DNA from: Pararge aegeria
Lineage: Eukaryota > Arthropoda > Insecta > Lepidoptera > Nymphalidae
Assembly (NCBI RefSeq): GCF_905163445.1
Contig: NC_053189.1
Span: 10,558,001-10,622,000 of the forward strand
Reading direction: 5' to 3'
DNA length: 64,000 nt
Position numbers and translations under genes: made by a program. The notes under the pieces were generated by a model. It was given only the letters and a program-made list of their open reading frames with translations, ran no database searches and was not told the DNA's origin. Shown here piece by piece: positions 34,798-45,550 of the stretch. The stretch's first letter is position 1; each line of letters begins with the position of its first letter.

Positions 34798-34862
34798 TTT
34801 ATCAGTGCGGGGCCTCTGCTCAATTAAGAGTGAGGAATTTAGGGCTTGGACCCTCCAAGCGA
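34798..34862 (-). mobile_element. RTE-like LINE 3' fragment
   Basis: gcggggcctctgctcaatta, agagtgaggaatttagggct and tggaccctccaagcg parallel the 27100 fragment. Confidence 0.5.
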
Positions 34863-35059
34863 GTCTTACGCGCTTAGTCTTCGTTTGTTTGTTAACTATG
34901 TTAGGTTTAACGACTGCACCGATTTTAATGAAAATGTGCACATAATATGTAGCTTGTATCCTCGAAACAGACTTTTTTGGTTCGAACCGGTGAAACCGAA
35001 TTATCCTGTCTTAGTCGTTATTTTATCCCAAACATTTTTTCCACTACAACTCGGCGCTT

Positions 35060-35228
35060 GACTACAATCACACCTTAAGGTATGAAATGATGCAGTCTAA
35101 GATCGTAATGGGCTAATCCGTAAGTGACAATGGCATTTATATTAAACCAATATTGCATTTATCGGTAGGATGGTAATTAGCCGCGACCGAAGCCTCCAGA
35201 AAACTAGAATAATAAACAGATCCCAGAG
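35060..35228 (-). mobile_element. SINE type C fragment
   Basis: actacaatcacaccttaagg, gatgcagtctaagatcgtaa, gtaggatggtaattagccgc and ccgaagcctccagaaaacta match type C on the minus strand. The head is lost. Confidence 0.65.
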
Positions 35229-35461
35229 TTGATTCATGATCATAGACCGCCAACTACTACAAACTAGCCAACAGGTTATATAAAAAAATTAACATAAAGC
35301 TTGATTTGCTATATTCCTCAATCAGCATGAGAATCTGTACGGTGTAATTTGTAATTTCTTCAAATTTATATTTCACACCAAACACATCTTCCGCTATGTA
35401 CTGTCTACGCAAGTTTTGACTTTACAATGAACATTTGCTAAGACCTGAGCCAATGGTCATA

Positions 35462-35720
35462 GACATTGGCGGCCGATTGGCGCAGTCGGTAGTTACACTG
35501 CTTTCCGGATTCAAGACTGTGGGTTGGATTCCACAACAGAAAAATGTTTGGTGATGATTGTGCATGTTTTGTGTGTGTTGAGTGTTTATCTGAATATTAT
35601 AAGCATTTATTTATATTATTCATAAATATTCATAAGTTATCTTAGTACTAACCCAAAACACAAGCTACGCTTACTTTGGAGCTAGATCGCGATGTGTGTA
35701 TTGTGGAACATATTTATTTA
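35462..35720 (+). mobile_element. Metulj-like SINE, near full length
   Basis: ggcggccgattggcgcagtc, tgtgggttggattccacaac, acacaagctacgcttacttt and ggagctagatcgcgatgtgt, ending in a ttattta tail. Confidence 0.78.
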
Positions 35721-35919
35721 TGTCATGGAATTCCGCAAAGTAGCGCCTGCTTCTATCCAACAGGTTCAGTGGCCAAACCTAAGACAATTTAATTGTTAAA
35801 ACGAGTACGCAGATGATATTGCTATCGCTAATTACGGCAACAAAAATGATTGCTCACTCCAGCAAGCAAGCTTCTGCTAATATTAATAAAACAATTAACC
35901 TAACATCTAACTATAAACA

Positions 35920-36350
35920 TCTTTACAACATCCCATCCTGCGCTATAAGTTTTGTAGTACCTAATCAAGATATTAACTTTATTCTAACGTGGATGAAAAC
36001 TATTTTCACAATAGCTGTTGCCCACGTTCTCCGTCCGCGCTTATTACGGTGTTTTCCCGTGGTAACCTTTTGTTTTCTTGGGATAAAGAGTAGCCTATTC
36101 TACTCTCCGTCTCTTTAACTAACTCTATGCTAAAATTAAGTTAATTGGTTGCTTAATTAGAGCGCGAAGGCAAGACAAACAAACATATTTACAACATCCC
36201 AACCTGAACTTTAAGTTCTAGTAGTAGTAGCGTACGTTACTCTCCGTCCTTTCAACTAACTCTATGCCTTAAATCAAGTTGATTGGTTTTTTAGTAGGGG
36301 CGTATTGAAGGACAAACAAACGAATAAACAAAGACAATTTCGCATTTATA
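35920..36350 (-). mobile_element. Two tandem Helitron-like fragments
   Basis: 35920-36185 and 36188-36350 share ttacaacatcccatcctg/ttacaacatcccaacctg, actctccgtc, tcaactaactctatgc and aagttgattggtt-type blocks, followed by aggacaaacaaac. The second copy lacks the middle part of the first. Confidence 0.55.
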
Positions 36351-36384
36351 ACGACGGCGATTTAATGAATTCAGAATATTTTTT

Positions 36385-36560
36385 TTTGAAATTTCTCTGG
36401 TCTGGTCTGGTGAGAGGTTTAGCCAAAGAGTTGGTGGCACGTTTTAGGTTTTAGGGAGGTACCCTACCAATAAAAACGTGCCACCAAGTGATTTTACCTT
36501 TCGGTACAATGCCGCGTGGAAACCGATTAGGTTCAATATAACTGTTATTCCCTAATTGGC
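36385..36560 (+). mobile_element. SINE type C, internal segment
   Basis: aatttctctggtctggtctg, gagaggtttagccaaagagt, cgtgccaccaagtgatttt, acaatgccgcgtggaaaccg and attaggttcaatataactgt follow the type C order. The 3' end is truncated. Confidence 0.65.
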
Positions 36561-37067
36561 TAACGTGCTACTAACTATGAAAAATATATTTTAAAATAAT
36601 ATATGCAGATGCAGCAAGCCATAAGGTTTCTTTATAACATGTTATATCTTACGTTTAAAAATACATATAAAGTTTTATATGAAATATGATAACTTAAAAA
36701 GTAAAAGACACTGTCGCGATCACAATCTTTACCCTAATAAGGAATTCAAAGTATATCGTGTGAAAAGATTTTAAAGAGAACAAAATCATTGACACTGATT
36801 ACATTAGTTAATGTTAAATAAAAATCATGATACCTAAAATAAGTGGAGCATACTAATAATTAAATTTTTATTTTTTATATTTCGAGACAGAACCAAAATT
36901 ACGAAAGTAGCCTTATAGGTTTACTAAAACTAAATCTCAAATTTAATTTAATGTTATGTTAGATGTTTGCTTTATAAATATTATGATTTTTGGGGCTTTA
37001 TTAAAAAAACACTACGTAACTATTCCGACGTTATGCTACGTTTGTTATTCTGGATTGGATCCCCGGT

Positions 37068-37282
37068 GGGTAGTCGTCATTTCAAAATTTTCTGTAGTCT
37101 GGTCAGGTGGGAGGCTTCGGCCGTGTCTAGTTGCCATCCTACCGGCAAAGACGTGCCGCTAAGCAATTTGGCATTCCGGTGCGATGACACGTAGAAACCA
37201 ATTTGGTTTCCATACCCCGAACACATTAGCCCACTTGAATGCAACCTTACCACCAGATGAGATTGCAGTCAAAATTACTACA
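37068..37282 (+). mobile_element. SINE type C, head truncated
   Basis: tctggtcaggtgggaggctt, cggcaaagacgtgccgctaa, gcattccggtgcgatgacac, cattagcccacttgaatgca and caccagatgagattgcagtc. Confidence 0.72.
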
Positions 37283-37631
37283 TCGCAAAATTGTAACTTA
37301 GAAAACAACATAAATTAATACAAACTCTACTTTTCCTGCCATTATGGAGTTCTAATGCCCATATCCTACGTCCACTAAAACTAGCTCTATGGCACAATAT
37401 TATTGCATTGTCACTCAAAGTGCGCCAAGGAACAATTGCGAGGAAATTGTTGGTGAAATTCTCAAGCGTCTAGAAATACACTTTAAAGATTTAGATTAAA
37501 TATTTTCTATTTGCTTAAGAACGTTGGTGTTTACGTTTCGAAAGCTAACAATTTTTACCAGACGTATAGATAGGAGTCAATTGAATATTAAACTAAATAG
37601 ATTATAAAATATCTACTGGCTTCGTTTAAGA

Positions 37632-37935
37632 AGCGGTGATAGCCCAGTGGTTAGGATATCGGCTTCACTTGCGGGAGGCTGAGTTCGAATCCCAGCAAGC
37701 ACCTCTAAATTTCTAAGTTATGTGCGTTTAAAGCAATTAAAATATCCCTCGCTTTAACGGTGAAGGAAAACATCGGGAGGAAACCGGCATGCCTGAGAAT
37801 TCTTCATAATGTTCTTAAAGGGGTTTGAAGTCCACCAATCCGCACTGGGCCAGCGTGCTGGACTACGGGCCTTCTCATTGTGGTCTGGAGACCCTTGCTC
37901 TGTAGTGGGCCGGTCGCTGATATGAATATATATGA
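37632..37935 (+). mobile_element. tRNA-headed SINE (type B), near full length
   Basis: Starts gcggtgatagcccagtggtt (A-box-like) and carries a B-box-like gagttcgaatcccag about 40 bases on, so it is a pol III-type SINE head. The body contains gctttaacggtgaaggaaaa, catgcctgagaattcttcat, gtccaccaatccgcactggg and ccggtcgctgatatgaata. It is the best copy of this family here and the reference for the others. Confidence 0.8.
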
Positions 37936-38223
37936 AGCAGTTTAAATAAAAGTTTGTGAGTTCAAAGTGACAATTGTATCATGTGGTACAGTTGTTACTT
38001 TTAGCTCCTTAAAACTGTATTTGCGCAACCATTTATTACTTAAGACCGGCCAACTAAAATAGCACGTACTGCAGTTGCCTACATTCAAGTATTCATTATG
38101 ATAATTAAGCTTAATTTGCTATACTCCGCGTAAAGCAGGAGAATTTGTATGGTGTTATTTATAATTTCTTAAATGTTTATACTCCACACCAAACAGATCT
38201 TTGACAAGTAGGTAGCATTGTCG

Positions 38224-38288
38224 AACGTGCGTAGGTAACGCCTTCGACAATGTTTCCTACATTGTCGAAGGCGTTACCTACGCACGTT
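38224..38288. repeat. Perfect 30-bp inverted repeat, 5-nt loop
   Basis: Arms 38224-38253 (aacgtgcgtaggtaacgcct...) and 38259-38288 are exact reverse complements around ttcct. Not inside a recognised repeat family. Confidence 0.95.
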
Positions 38289-41200
38289 TTGCATCGAAAC
38301 CAGAGATGTTACTTCGTAACCATCCTCAAGAGATGTTAACTTTACAATGAATAATTGCATAAGTAATAATGGTTCAACGCCTGCTGCTATCCAATGTTTG
38401 CATTCATGTACATTTTTGCACATATCTACGCCGCCATTCGGTTTACCAATGTAAGGTTACGACGACTTAAAGCACCACGAAATTGCAATTCGAACATGTG
38501 CATGCAGCATGAACACTGCATACTGTATCATGTTACGATAGGGAACAGGAAAAGCATGTAGCAATAGAGAACGGAGAGCCGACGTGCATAACCATCCAGT
38601 TACCCTAAGTTGTGTAGCGGCGACCTTAGTTCGGGCGCTTGTAGTACATACAACATACCGGGAACGGGGCACTGCAAGCACCTACCTTAATTTATGTGTG
38701 AGGAAATAGACACGTTTTCTTTCCTTAGATGTACAAGAGCGTAACCATACTGGTCGGCATTTTTCTTTAGTTACATCTTATACAATTATGTAAGAAGAAA
38801 AGTCCTGACTCAATAACTGACTTATTAACTGACCCAGTTCAAACCCCTTGGATACAAAAAAGCTTAAAACCGTGTAGCCAAAGGCCAAATTTATCGAAAA
38901 TCCCTCGATAAGGAAAAAAGAGGATGAATTAATGAATGAATACACTTTTACTGTAACCTTTCACCACTTCACCACATAAAAATGCAAGAAATTACATAGG
39001 TATATATTATATATACATACTAATAATTTGTATTTATAAATTATTATTTATTTAATTATTAATAACTAGGTTTAAACTGCCGTAGCTATTACTAGAGTAA
39101 ATTTAGCCCTTGCCGATTATAGAACCAGGTACTTCCCACCAATAATCTTACACCACTCGTCACTGCGCCAGGCAGGTCGACAATATTGCCGTAAATTCAA
39201 AATAGAAATATATAAATATTTCGCGGCCTCAGAAAAGGAGCTTGACAAACTTATGTTAACATCAGCAAACATTTTATTCTGAACCTCGCTACGGACACAT
39301 TCCATCAGAATGTGACAAACATCTTCCCTTACACCACAACCTAATAATCATATTGATTGAAAAACCAAAATACCGAGCTTACGGTATCTTCATTACTGAC
39401 GAGATGGATAAGCGCAACTGAACACTATAATAACAATGTTAATCGTAAAATAAATGGCCTTGCGATAACTGTTAATTTATTAGGCCACTTTTAAGTGAAA
39501 CATCATGTTATGCGTGAGGAAATTTCGCCCGTAAAAATGCCCCATCACCAACGAAAGCCATCAAGCATTTCCGATTACACGTATTTGAATTAAAAACTGT
39601 ACATTCAATTGCGAAACGATGTATGCACAGCAGAAATTCATAAAAATCCGTATCATTGGAGTTTTCGCACGCTCATGTGAAATTGTCCAACTGCGTATAA
39701 AAGTATGCGGTGTAAAAAATTCGGGCGGTCGAGAAACGATGTGACCGTGTTACAAATGTAGTAATGCCTTTATGGCGTGCCGGCACCATCTCTAATGTGG
39801 TTATAATGGCGATACCGGGCAGGTCCGTGGTGCTAAGTAATTGATAGAGCAACTGGCTATCGCCAAGCGATTAAGAGCTAATATAATAAACTATTACATT
39901 TATCAATAATGGCTTCATTTTGATTTATGTTTCGAATTTACTGATCATTGTGTATAAAAGGTAAAATTTATCTCAAATGATAATTTTCCCCCTCTGGGCA
40001 ATGCACGTAATGGGGCGGTAAAGTACTTACAGGAATTTGCTTGTTTGTACTGGAAGAATGGACATCTTTATAAAGTTGTAAAATGAAATAACAACAAACA
40101 GGAAATGGCATCTTGCTTCGCTATGGGCGACCATAAAAACATTGCCAACATCATTTCCACCTCAAACAACTTGATGTACCCATTGTAAGGTCTATAACAA
40201 TAAACAATACGTAAAAATGCTTTCTATATAAAATTGAGGTAATAGTAAAAGTAAATTCTGTGCATTATCATAATCACAATTACCCGGTAATCGGTTGAGA
40301 TCAATGGTCAGCGCAGACTGAAATAAACGATAAGATTCGATTGTTTGGTTAAGGTTTGCTGCGTCTATTTTTTAATGGGCCATTCACTAAATTATACGTT
40401 TTCATCATGAGAAAGTTCTAAACGGGATTCAAATCTGTTCTATAAATTGTCTCTGAGTGAAAGTGGTCAACGTTTAGCGGAGAAGAAGAGCCTTGTAATG
40501 GGGATAATTCTATATTTATTTTTCATTCGAACAGCGAGAGTAAACTACGCGGCGTATTATAAAATGTAAAGAGCGGCTTAGATTGAGAGGTTTCATCGTC
40601 AAGGGCTGCCTCGTTATTGTAGAGCAAATATCGTTAAATCGGTAATGGCTCTCGGGCGTTCTCAGAGGCATGAACATAACGTTTAGAAGTGGGCGCGAAG
40701 TGTTCCAAGTGCTCTAGGTTACAGTGTAGGCAAAGTGTAGCGAACAAAGGCTCGTTCATTCGTGGGAGACAATGCGAACTCCTGACGGCTGAGTCGCGTA
40801 ACGTGGGGTGAATGAATCCAAAATCAGTTCACGCTGTGGCCGTTGCCAGCGCAACTTAACATTTGACGACTTCCTACATTTTCACACACAATGTGTTAAG
40901 GCTTTACCTTGGTCAAGAATGTTGCTTCAAAGTTCCTACTTCGTCTCCCATATTTGGCAGTTCTATGTTAAAACTATAAAAACACATGAACGACAGAACA
41001 GTACTGTAAATCCTTAAAAAAATACAAAATATTAAACACTCATTTACGATAGCAAAACATAATAACAAAAATGTAAAATTTAAATAATTTCAACACTATA
41101 CTTGATTGTACATCGATCTAGGTGTTTGTTTGGTACTACGTAAAACAATTGTATAGTAAAATCTCAAATATTTTTTGCTTAAAAGTAATTATTTTATACT

Positions 41201-41751
41201 TTGCGATTATCTCGAATGATAACCTTAAATCCACTTCATCAGAGAGTAAAAAACAAACACAACGCAAAAAAGATCAGTGGAACATTAAGAATTTAGTGTA
41301 TTAATTTTCACGGCCTTTTATGGTAAACGGGGTCTAAATAAGTAAGTTGATGGATGGATACGCGAATACTTGATGCGGGTAGAGATTTTAAAGTAAAAGC
41401 GTTATCTCGAAACTTTTCAACGGCTCACATGCAAATTGACCTAAAATCCCGGCCAATCTCGGTTCAGCTGTGGTCCAAGTGAATCTGGATTTTCAACCGA
41501 CCTAAAAAATGGAGGAGGTTGTCAATTCGACTGTATGTTTTTCTTTTAATTAATTACACAACGATTCTGATGATTCTTTTTTGTTTTATATGTCATACCT
41601 CAGAGATGATCCCATTTGAAAAGCACGAAATAAATATTTTGTACAACATTTTTAAGTCTGTGCCAAGTAAAATGTAGAAAATGACTACTTTCTACTATAA
41701 AAAAGGTTGGCTGTTTTTTTAATAAAAAAAATTGGTGTGATGTTTCTATAA
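38289..41751. other. Long repeat-poor stretch
   Basis: About 3.4 kb with none of the window's repeat families. 39480-39860 is GC-richer (gcgtataaaagtatgcggtg, ttatggcgtgccggcaccat). It may be conserved non-coding DNA, but nothing here proves that. No exon was recognised. Confidence 0.4.
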
Positions 41752-41855
41752 GTCATCATCATCATATCAACCCATTACCGGCGCACCGGTCTGCCCCACA
41801 ATAAGAAGGGATTAAGACTGTAGTCCACCACGCTGGCCTAGTGCAGATTGGTGGA
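41752..41855 (-). mobile_element. SINE type B 3' fragment
   Basis: tcatatcaacccattaccgg, agtccaccacgctggcctag and gtgcagattggtggactcc match the 3' third of the SINE at 37632 in reverse. Confidence 0.75.
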
Positions 41856-41859
41856 CTCC

Positions 41860-42000
41860 GGACTGTGGATTGTGTTAAGTATGTGGCAAAAGATAGAGGA
41901 AGACCAAAGAAAATACGGATGGATTGTGTGTGCGTGATAGTGAATTGACAAATATTGTGCCGACCCCAGGTAGTCTATAAAGGGGACAAGAAATAGATGA
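41860..42000 (+). pseudogene. Decayed LINE ORF C-terminus
   Basis: gatagaggaagaccaaagaa and tggattgtgtgtgcgtgata resemble the RGRPKKTWMDCV terminus of a LINE ORF, followed by gtgccgaccccaggtagtct (ADP-like end). Several stops. The family call is tentative. Confidence 0.45.
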
Positions 42001-42482
42001 AAAGTGTTATCGCAAGTGTAAGATTAAACATTTGCGTACAACAGCTGCAAAATTAGTCTTAAAATATAAACAAACATAACTACAAATAGGTATAAGCAAA
42101 TGATAGCAACAAAAACCACAATCAACAATTAATCTTCTTACTTCTTACGCGAATGTATGTATCATTAGACGTTTTAGTGATAAATGTTGTGGTATCACGG
42201 CATGTTTAAAGGATGTGCAAATCGACATTGGTATGTCTTGTGATTTTTTCTAAATAAGGCAATACCGTAAATAAGTCATGTTGCCGACATTGTAGTTTTC
42301 TATTTAAGTTGGTAGCTCTTTCAATAATCGCGCAGTGGGTATTCAGATACCTACAGCTTTACACATATGTCAAGAAAGTTCCAATTTGTACCTCGTATTG
42401 CAATTTATAGTAATAAATGACGGCCCAAGCAGATGGCCCAGATAGTAAGAGAAAAACCATCGCCTAAACACAGAGCATTACT

Positions 42483-42692
42483 GCGTAGGGCACGCAAGGA
42501 ACACGTACCACAAAGTGGCACGCTTTGTACATCAAACGGAGGCGGTAGGAGCTAAGCCTTAAAGGCCTGTGTAATTACATGTGCCTGTGTAATTACACAG
42601 GCCTTTAAGACTGAAAACACATCAATGCTACTTGGCGGCAGATATTAGCATCATGGTAGTATGGCCCCGTACGAGCTCTATCACAAAAGCTC
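42483..42692 (-). repeat. Family D repeat with an extra inverted arm
   Basis: cacgcaaggaacacgtacca, acatcaaacggaggcggtag, catcaatgctacttggcggc and gtacgagctctatcacaaaa mark the family. A 20-odd base insertion at 42558-42579 forms an inverted repeat with 42588-42609. Confidence 0.7.
42558..42609. repeat. Perfect 22-bp inverted repeat inside family D
   Basis: Arms 42558-42579 and 42588-42609 are exact reverse complements (core cttaaaggcctgtgtaatta), loop tgtgcctg. The left arm is absent from other family D copies. Confidence 0.95.
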
Positions 42693-43194
42693 AAATATAC
42701 GGTTATGGTCGCCATAATTTCGTAATTGCAACATTTTTCTGCGGATTATCCATCGGACCTGTTACAGATATTAGCTGTTATGTACAACTAAGTGAATAAT
42801 CTATTACAATACGCCGTACGTTCGTTTCTTGCTGCATGCAAATGTTGGATATTCGCGGTAAAGTGCGGAAGGTGCGCGCGCAGTTCACTATCGGCCCGCG
42901 GGCATCTGCCTCCGTACATCAAATTAACGGTGCGGAACTGGGAACGGTACGGCAGGGTGACCACACGCCAAATTTCACACCTATACGCGCTCGCTGAGTA
43001 AGTCGCTCACATCGCGAATATTTACCAACGGTTCGTCACTCTATACTCAACATACACAGTTTTCGGAGAACACTACAGAGACAACCTTTGTTGGATTTTC
43101 GCGCCTGCATGCGAATCCACTCGGTGTAAAAGGTTTTTTGGCGATTACCGTTACGTTGTGATCAGAATATTCATCATCATAATCCTCTGCCTAG
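42693..43194. other. GC-rich patch in unassigned sequence
   Basis: 42830-43015 is GC- and CpG-rich (gtgcgcgcgcagttcactat, cggcccgcgggcatctgcct). No protein match seen. tgcatgcaaatgttgg contains an octamer-like atgcaaat. Confidence 0.35.
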
Positions 43195-43635
43195 GAATGT
43201 CTCACTACTGCCTCTTATCTTGTTTCTTATTAAACAACAAGTTAGCCCTCGTCTGCAAATCTCACCTAGTGAGTGATGATACAGCCTAAGATGGTAACAG
43301 GCTAACCTGTTAGGGGTATAGAAATTATATTAAACCCGCAACCCTAATCGTTTTCTACGCGACATCGTACCATAACGCTAAATAGCTTGGCGGAACTTCT
43401 TTGGCGGAAGGGTATTGTGTGAGTTGGCGGACTGTATTTGCTATCTCAATTTTTTTTGAGGTCAGGCTCATCAGAAGGTTGAATATCACCTTTTCCTAAC
43501 TCCGGGCTAGAAGTGAGATTTTATAGTAAGTAAAAATCTAATACCTCACATCTTTTATTATTCCGGGTATCGAACCCACACAAGCTCGAGATCTGCAGTC
43601 GAACAAGCTACCTGCTAGACTGTACTGGATGTAAT
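43195..43635 (-). mobile_element. SINE type C with a separate tRNA-like head
   Basis: 43195-43420 is the type C body (gagtgatgatacagcctaag, acgcgacatcgtaccataac). 43560-43635 in minus orientation reads like a tRNA-derived head (agtctagcaggtagcttgtt ... tgggttcgatacccgg). Between them is sequence I cannot assign. It may be a composite of two SINEs. Confidence 0.6.
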
Positions 43636-44164
43636 GCAAAGCTATGCATAAATAACCAGTGCTAACCTGTTTAGTTTAAAGATACGAATCGTGGGAAGTT
43701 AGGCGTTTAACAGCTACATAATTGTAGAGAGATGTGAACAGTCAATATTATCTACTTTTATACCTATGAATATTAAGACAAATAAATTAGTAGTAATATT
43801 TAAAGAGTGTTCGCCGAAATTAACGGTAATATTTATAAACGAATGTATGGATACAGTAGGTATAACCAATTTTGTGTGTATAGTGTAAATACAAGATAAT
43901 AAGTACTATTTTGGTATAAACTATACAATCTCATCTAAAGTCATATTCAAGAAGCAGGCACTTTTGCTGTGTACATTATATAAAAAGTAAGTACTATCTT
44001 TGTAAGTCGCATCATGATAATTTTTTTCCTTTTTTCGTAACAAATGTAGTTAGCAATATCCTAACTGTAAAAAGTAATCCGAATCAGAATTATTTTGAAC
44101 TGATTTGCAGTTTGATAGTTTGTTTTACATTATTTAAATGCCTAGCACGAAGATAAATTAAAAA

Positions 44165-44408
44165 TTAAATTAATAAATAAACTATGACATCGCCATTAAG
44201 CCCCAAAGTAAGCGTAGGTTGTGTTATGGGTACTAAGATGACTGATGATTTTTTTAAGAGTAATATACTAATTAAATACAGATAAACATACAGACACTGT
44301 AAAACATTCATACTCATCACACAAACATTTTTGCAGTTGCGGGAATTGAACCCACAGCCTTGGACTCAGGAAGCAGGGTCGCTGCCCATAGCGCAAATCG
44401 GCCGTCAA
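44165..44408 (-). mobile_element. Metulj-like SINE, near full length
   Basis: taataaataaactatgacat, ccccaaagtaagcgtaggtt, gggaattgaacccacagcct and cgcaaatcggccgtc run in minus orientation through the whole family length. Confidence 0.78.
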
Positions 44409-45378
44409 AAATAACAGATGTAAAACAACTTAGCCATTAATGACGCTTTTGAGGTATTTATTGTCTTTTTCATACCACAATGTATGTCTGGTGATCATGG
44501 GCTATTAACCTAGAAGAAATTTTTTACAAAATAATAGATATGACGAGTAAGTGATTAGTTTAGTTGTTTCGTTTTTCATTTTAAATGGGCCTAAGTCAAT
44601 AGTGCTTTATTTACATAATATATTAGTTTTGATAAAGTAGAATAACAAATACGTCTAGATTAGAGTGAAGTTGCTCTCAATAAAGAGTCACGACTCGCTG
44701 AGACCCGCAGAAATGTAATTTATTAAAAGACCAGCTTCAAATATAAGAGCGCTGTTTACTGGTATCCAATTACTCTAGGTTATGCTTTGTTGTGGCGCGA
44801 AACCAAAAAATTCAAGTTTAATAACTAAAATTAGGCGGCGTTTCTAAAAAGATATCATTTTTTAAATCAAATTATATATATTAAAAAACAAGAGATTTAA
44901 GAGACATTTGTTGCCAAGCTAAATAGCATGAATATGCATTAAAGCACATTACAAATGGTCATTGTATCGTTTGCTTTACGAGCTTTTAGATATTTTTGTT
45001 CCATATTCTTATATCAGCGAAATATTAATTTGTTAGTATTTATGTAATATTGTGATGAGAAATATAGGTATATAATATCTAGACACGAGCATATAATAAA
45101 ATATAATGTATTTTAATGAAAGTTACTTTCGAAATTCTAAGCTTTTCGTTTTGGTTTTCAATAAGTTTTTAGTACCTATGTTAACCGAAAGAATCTCTAG
45201 ATTCTAAAAGGTTTCTTACAAAATTAAAGTGTTTCTTTGTCAAATTAATTATATGTATTATCTTTTGTCTTGAATTTACTCTTGAACCTTATCAGCTTAC
45301 TTACTTACTTATTATTGTAACGTTTTACAATACTTAGTGGCCAATGGAATTATACGCCATATTACCAATGTGTTTTTT

Positions 45379-45550
45379 GGAAAAGAGCAACTGCTGAGTG
45401 GAAAAGAGCAACTGCTGAGTTTCTTGCCGGCTTATTCGTCTAGAATCTGCCTTCCGAACCGGTGGTAGAATCACTACAAACAGACAGACTTGACGTTTCA
45501 AAAGTGCTTATATTAGGCCTACTTGAAATAAATGAATTTTTAATTTTGAA
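45379..45550 (+). mobile_element. 5'-truncated LINE-A 3' end
   Basis: Plus-strand copy of the LINE-A 3' UTR: cagtttcttgccggctt-like start, gaaccggtggtagaatcact, gacttgacgtttcaaaagtg, then aggcctacttgaaataaatg and an AT tail. It carries a 21-bp direct duplication (45379-45399 and 45400-45420) that is single-copy in the full-length element. Confidence 0.8.

Noticed and set aside
37632..37705. tRNA gene at the type B SINE head
   Set aside because: Same reason: it is the head of a multi-copy SINE with no intact acceptor stem.
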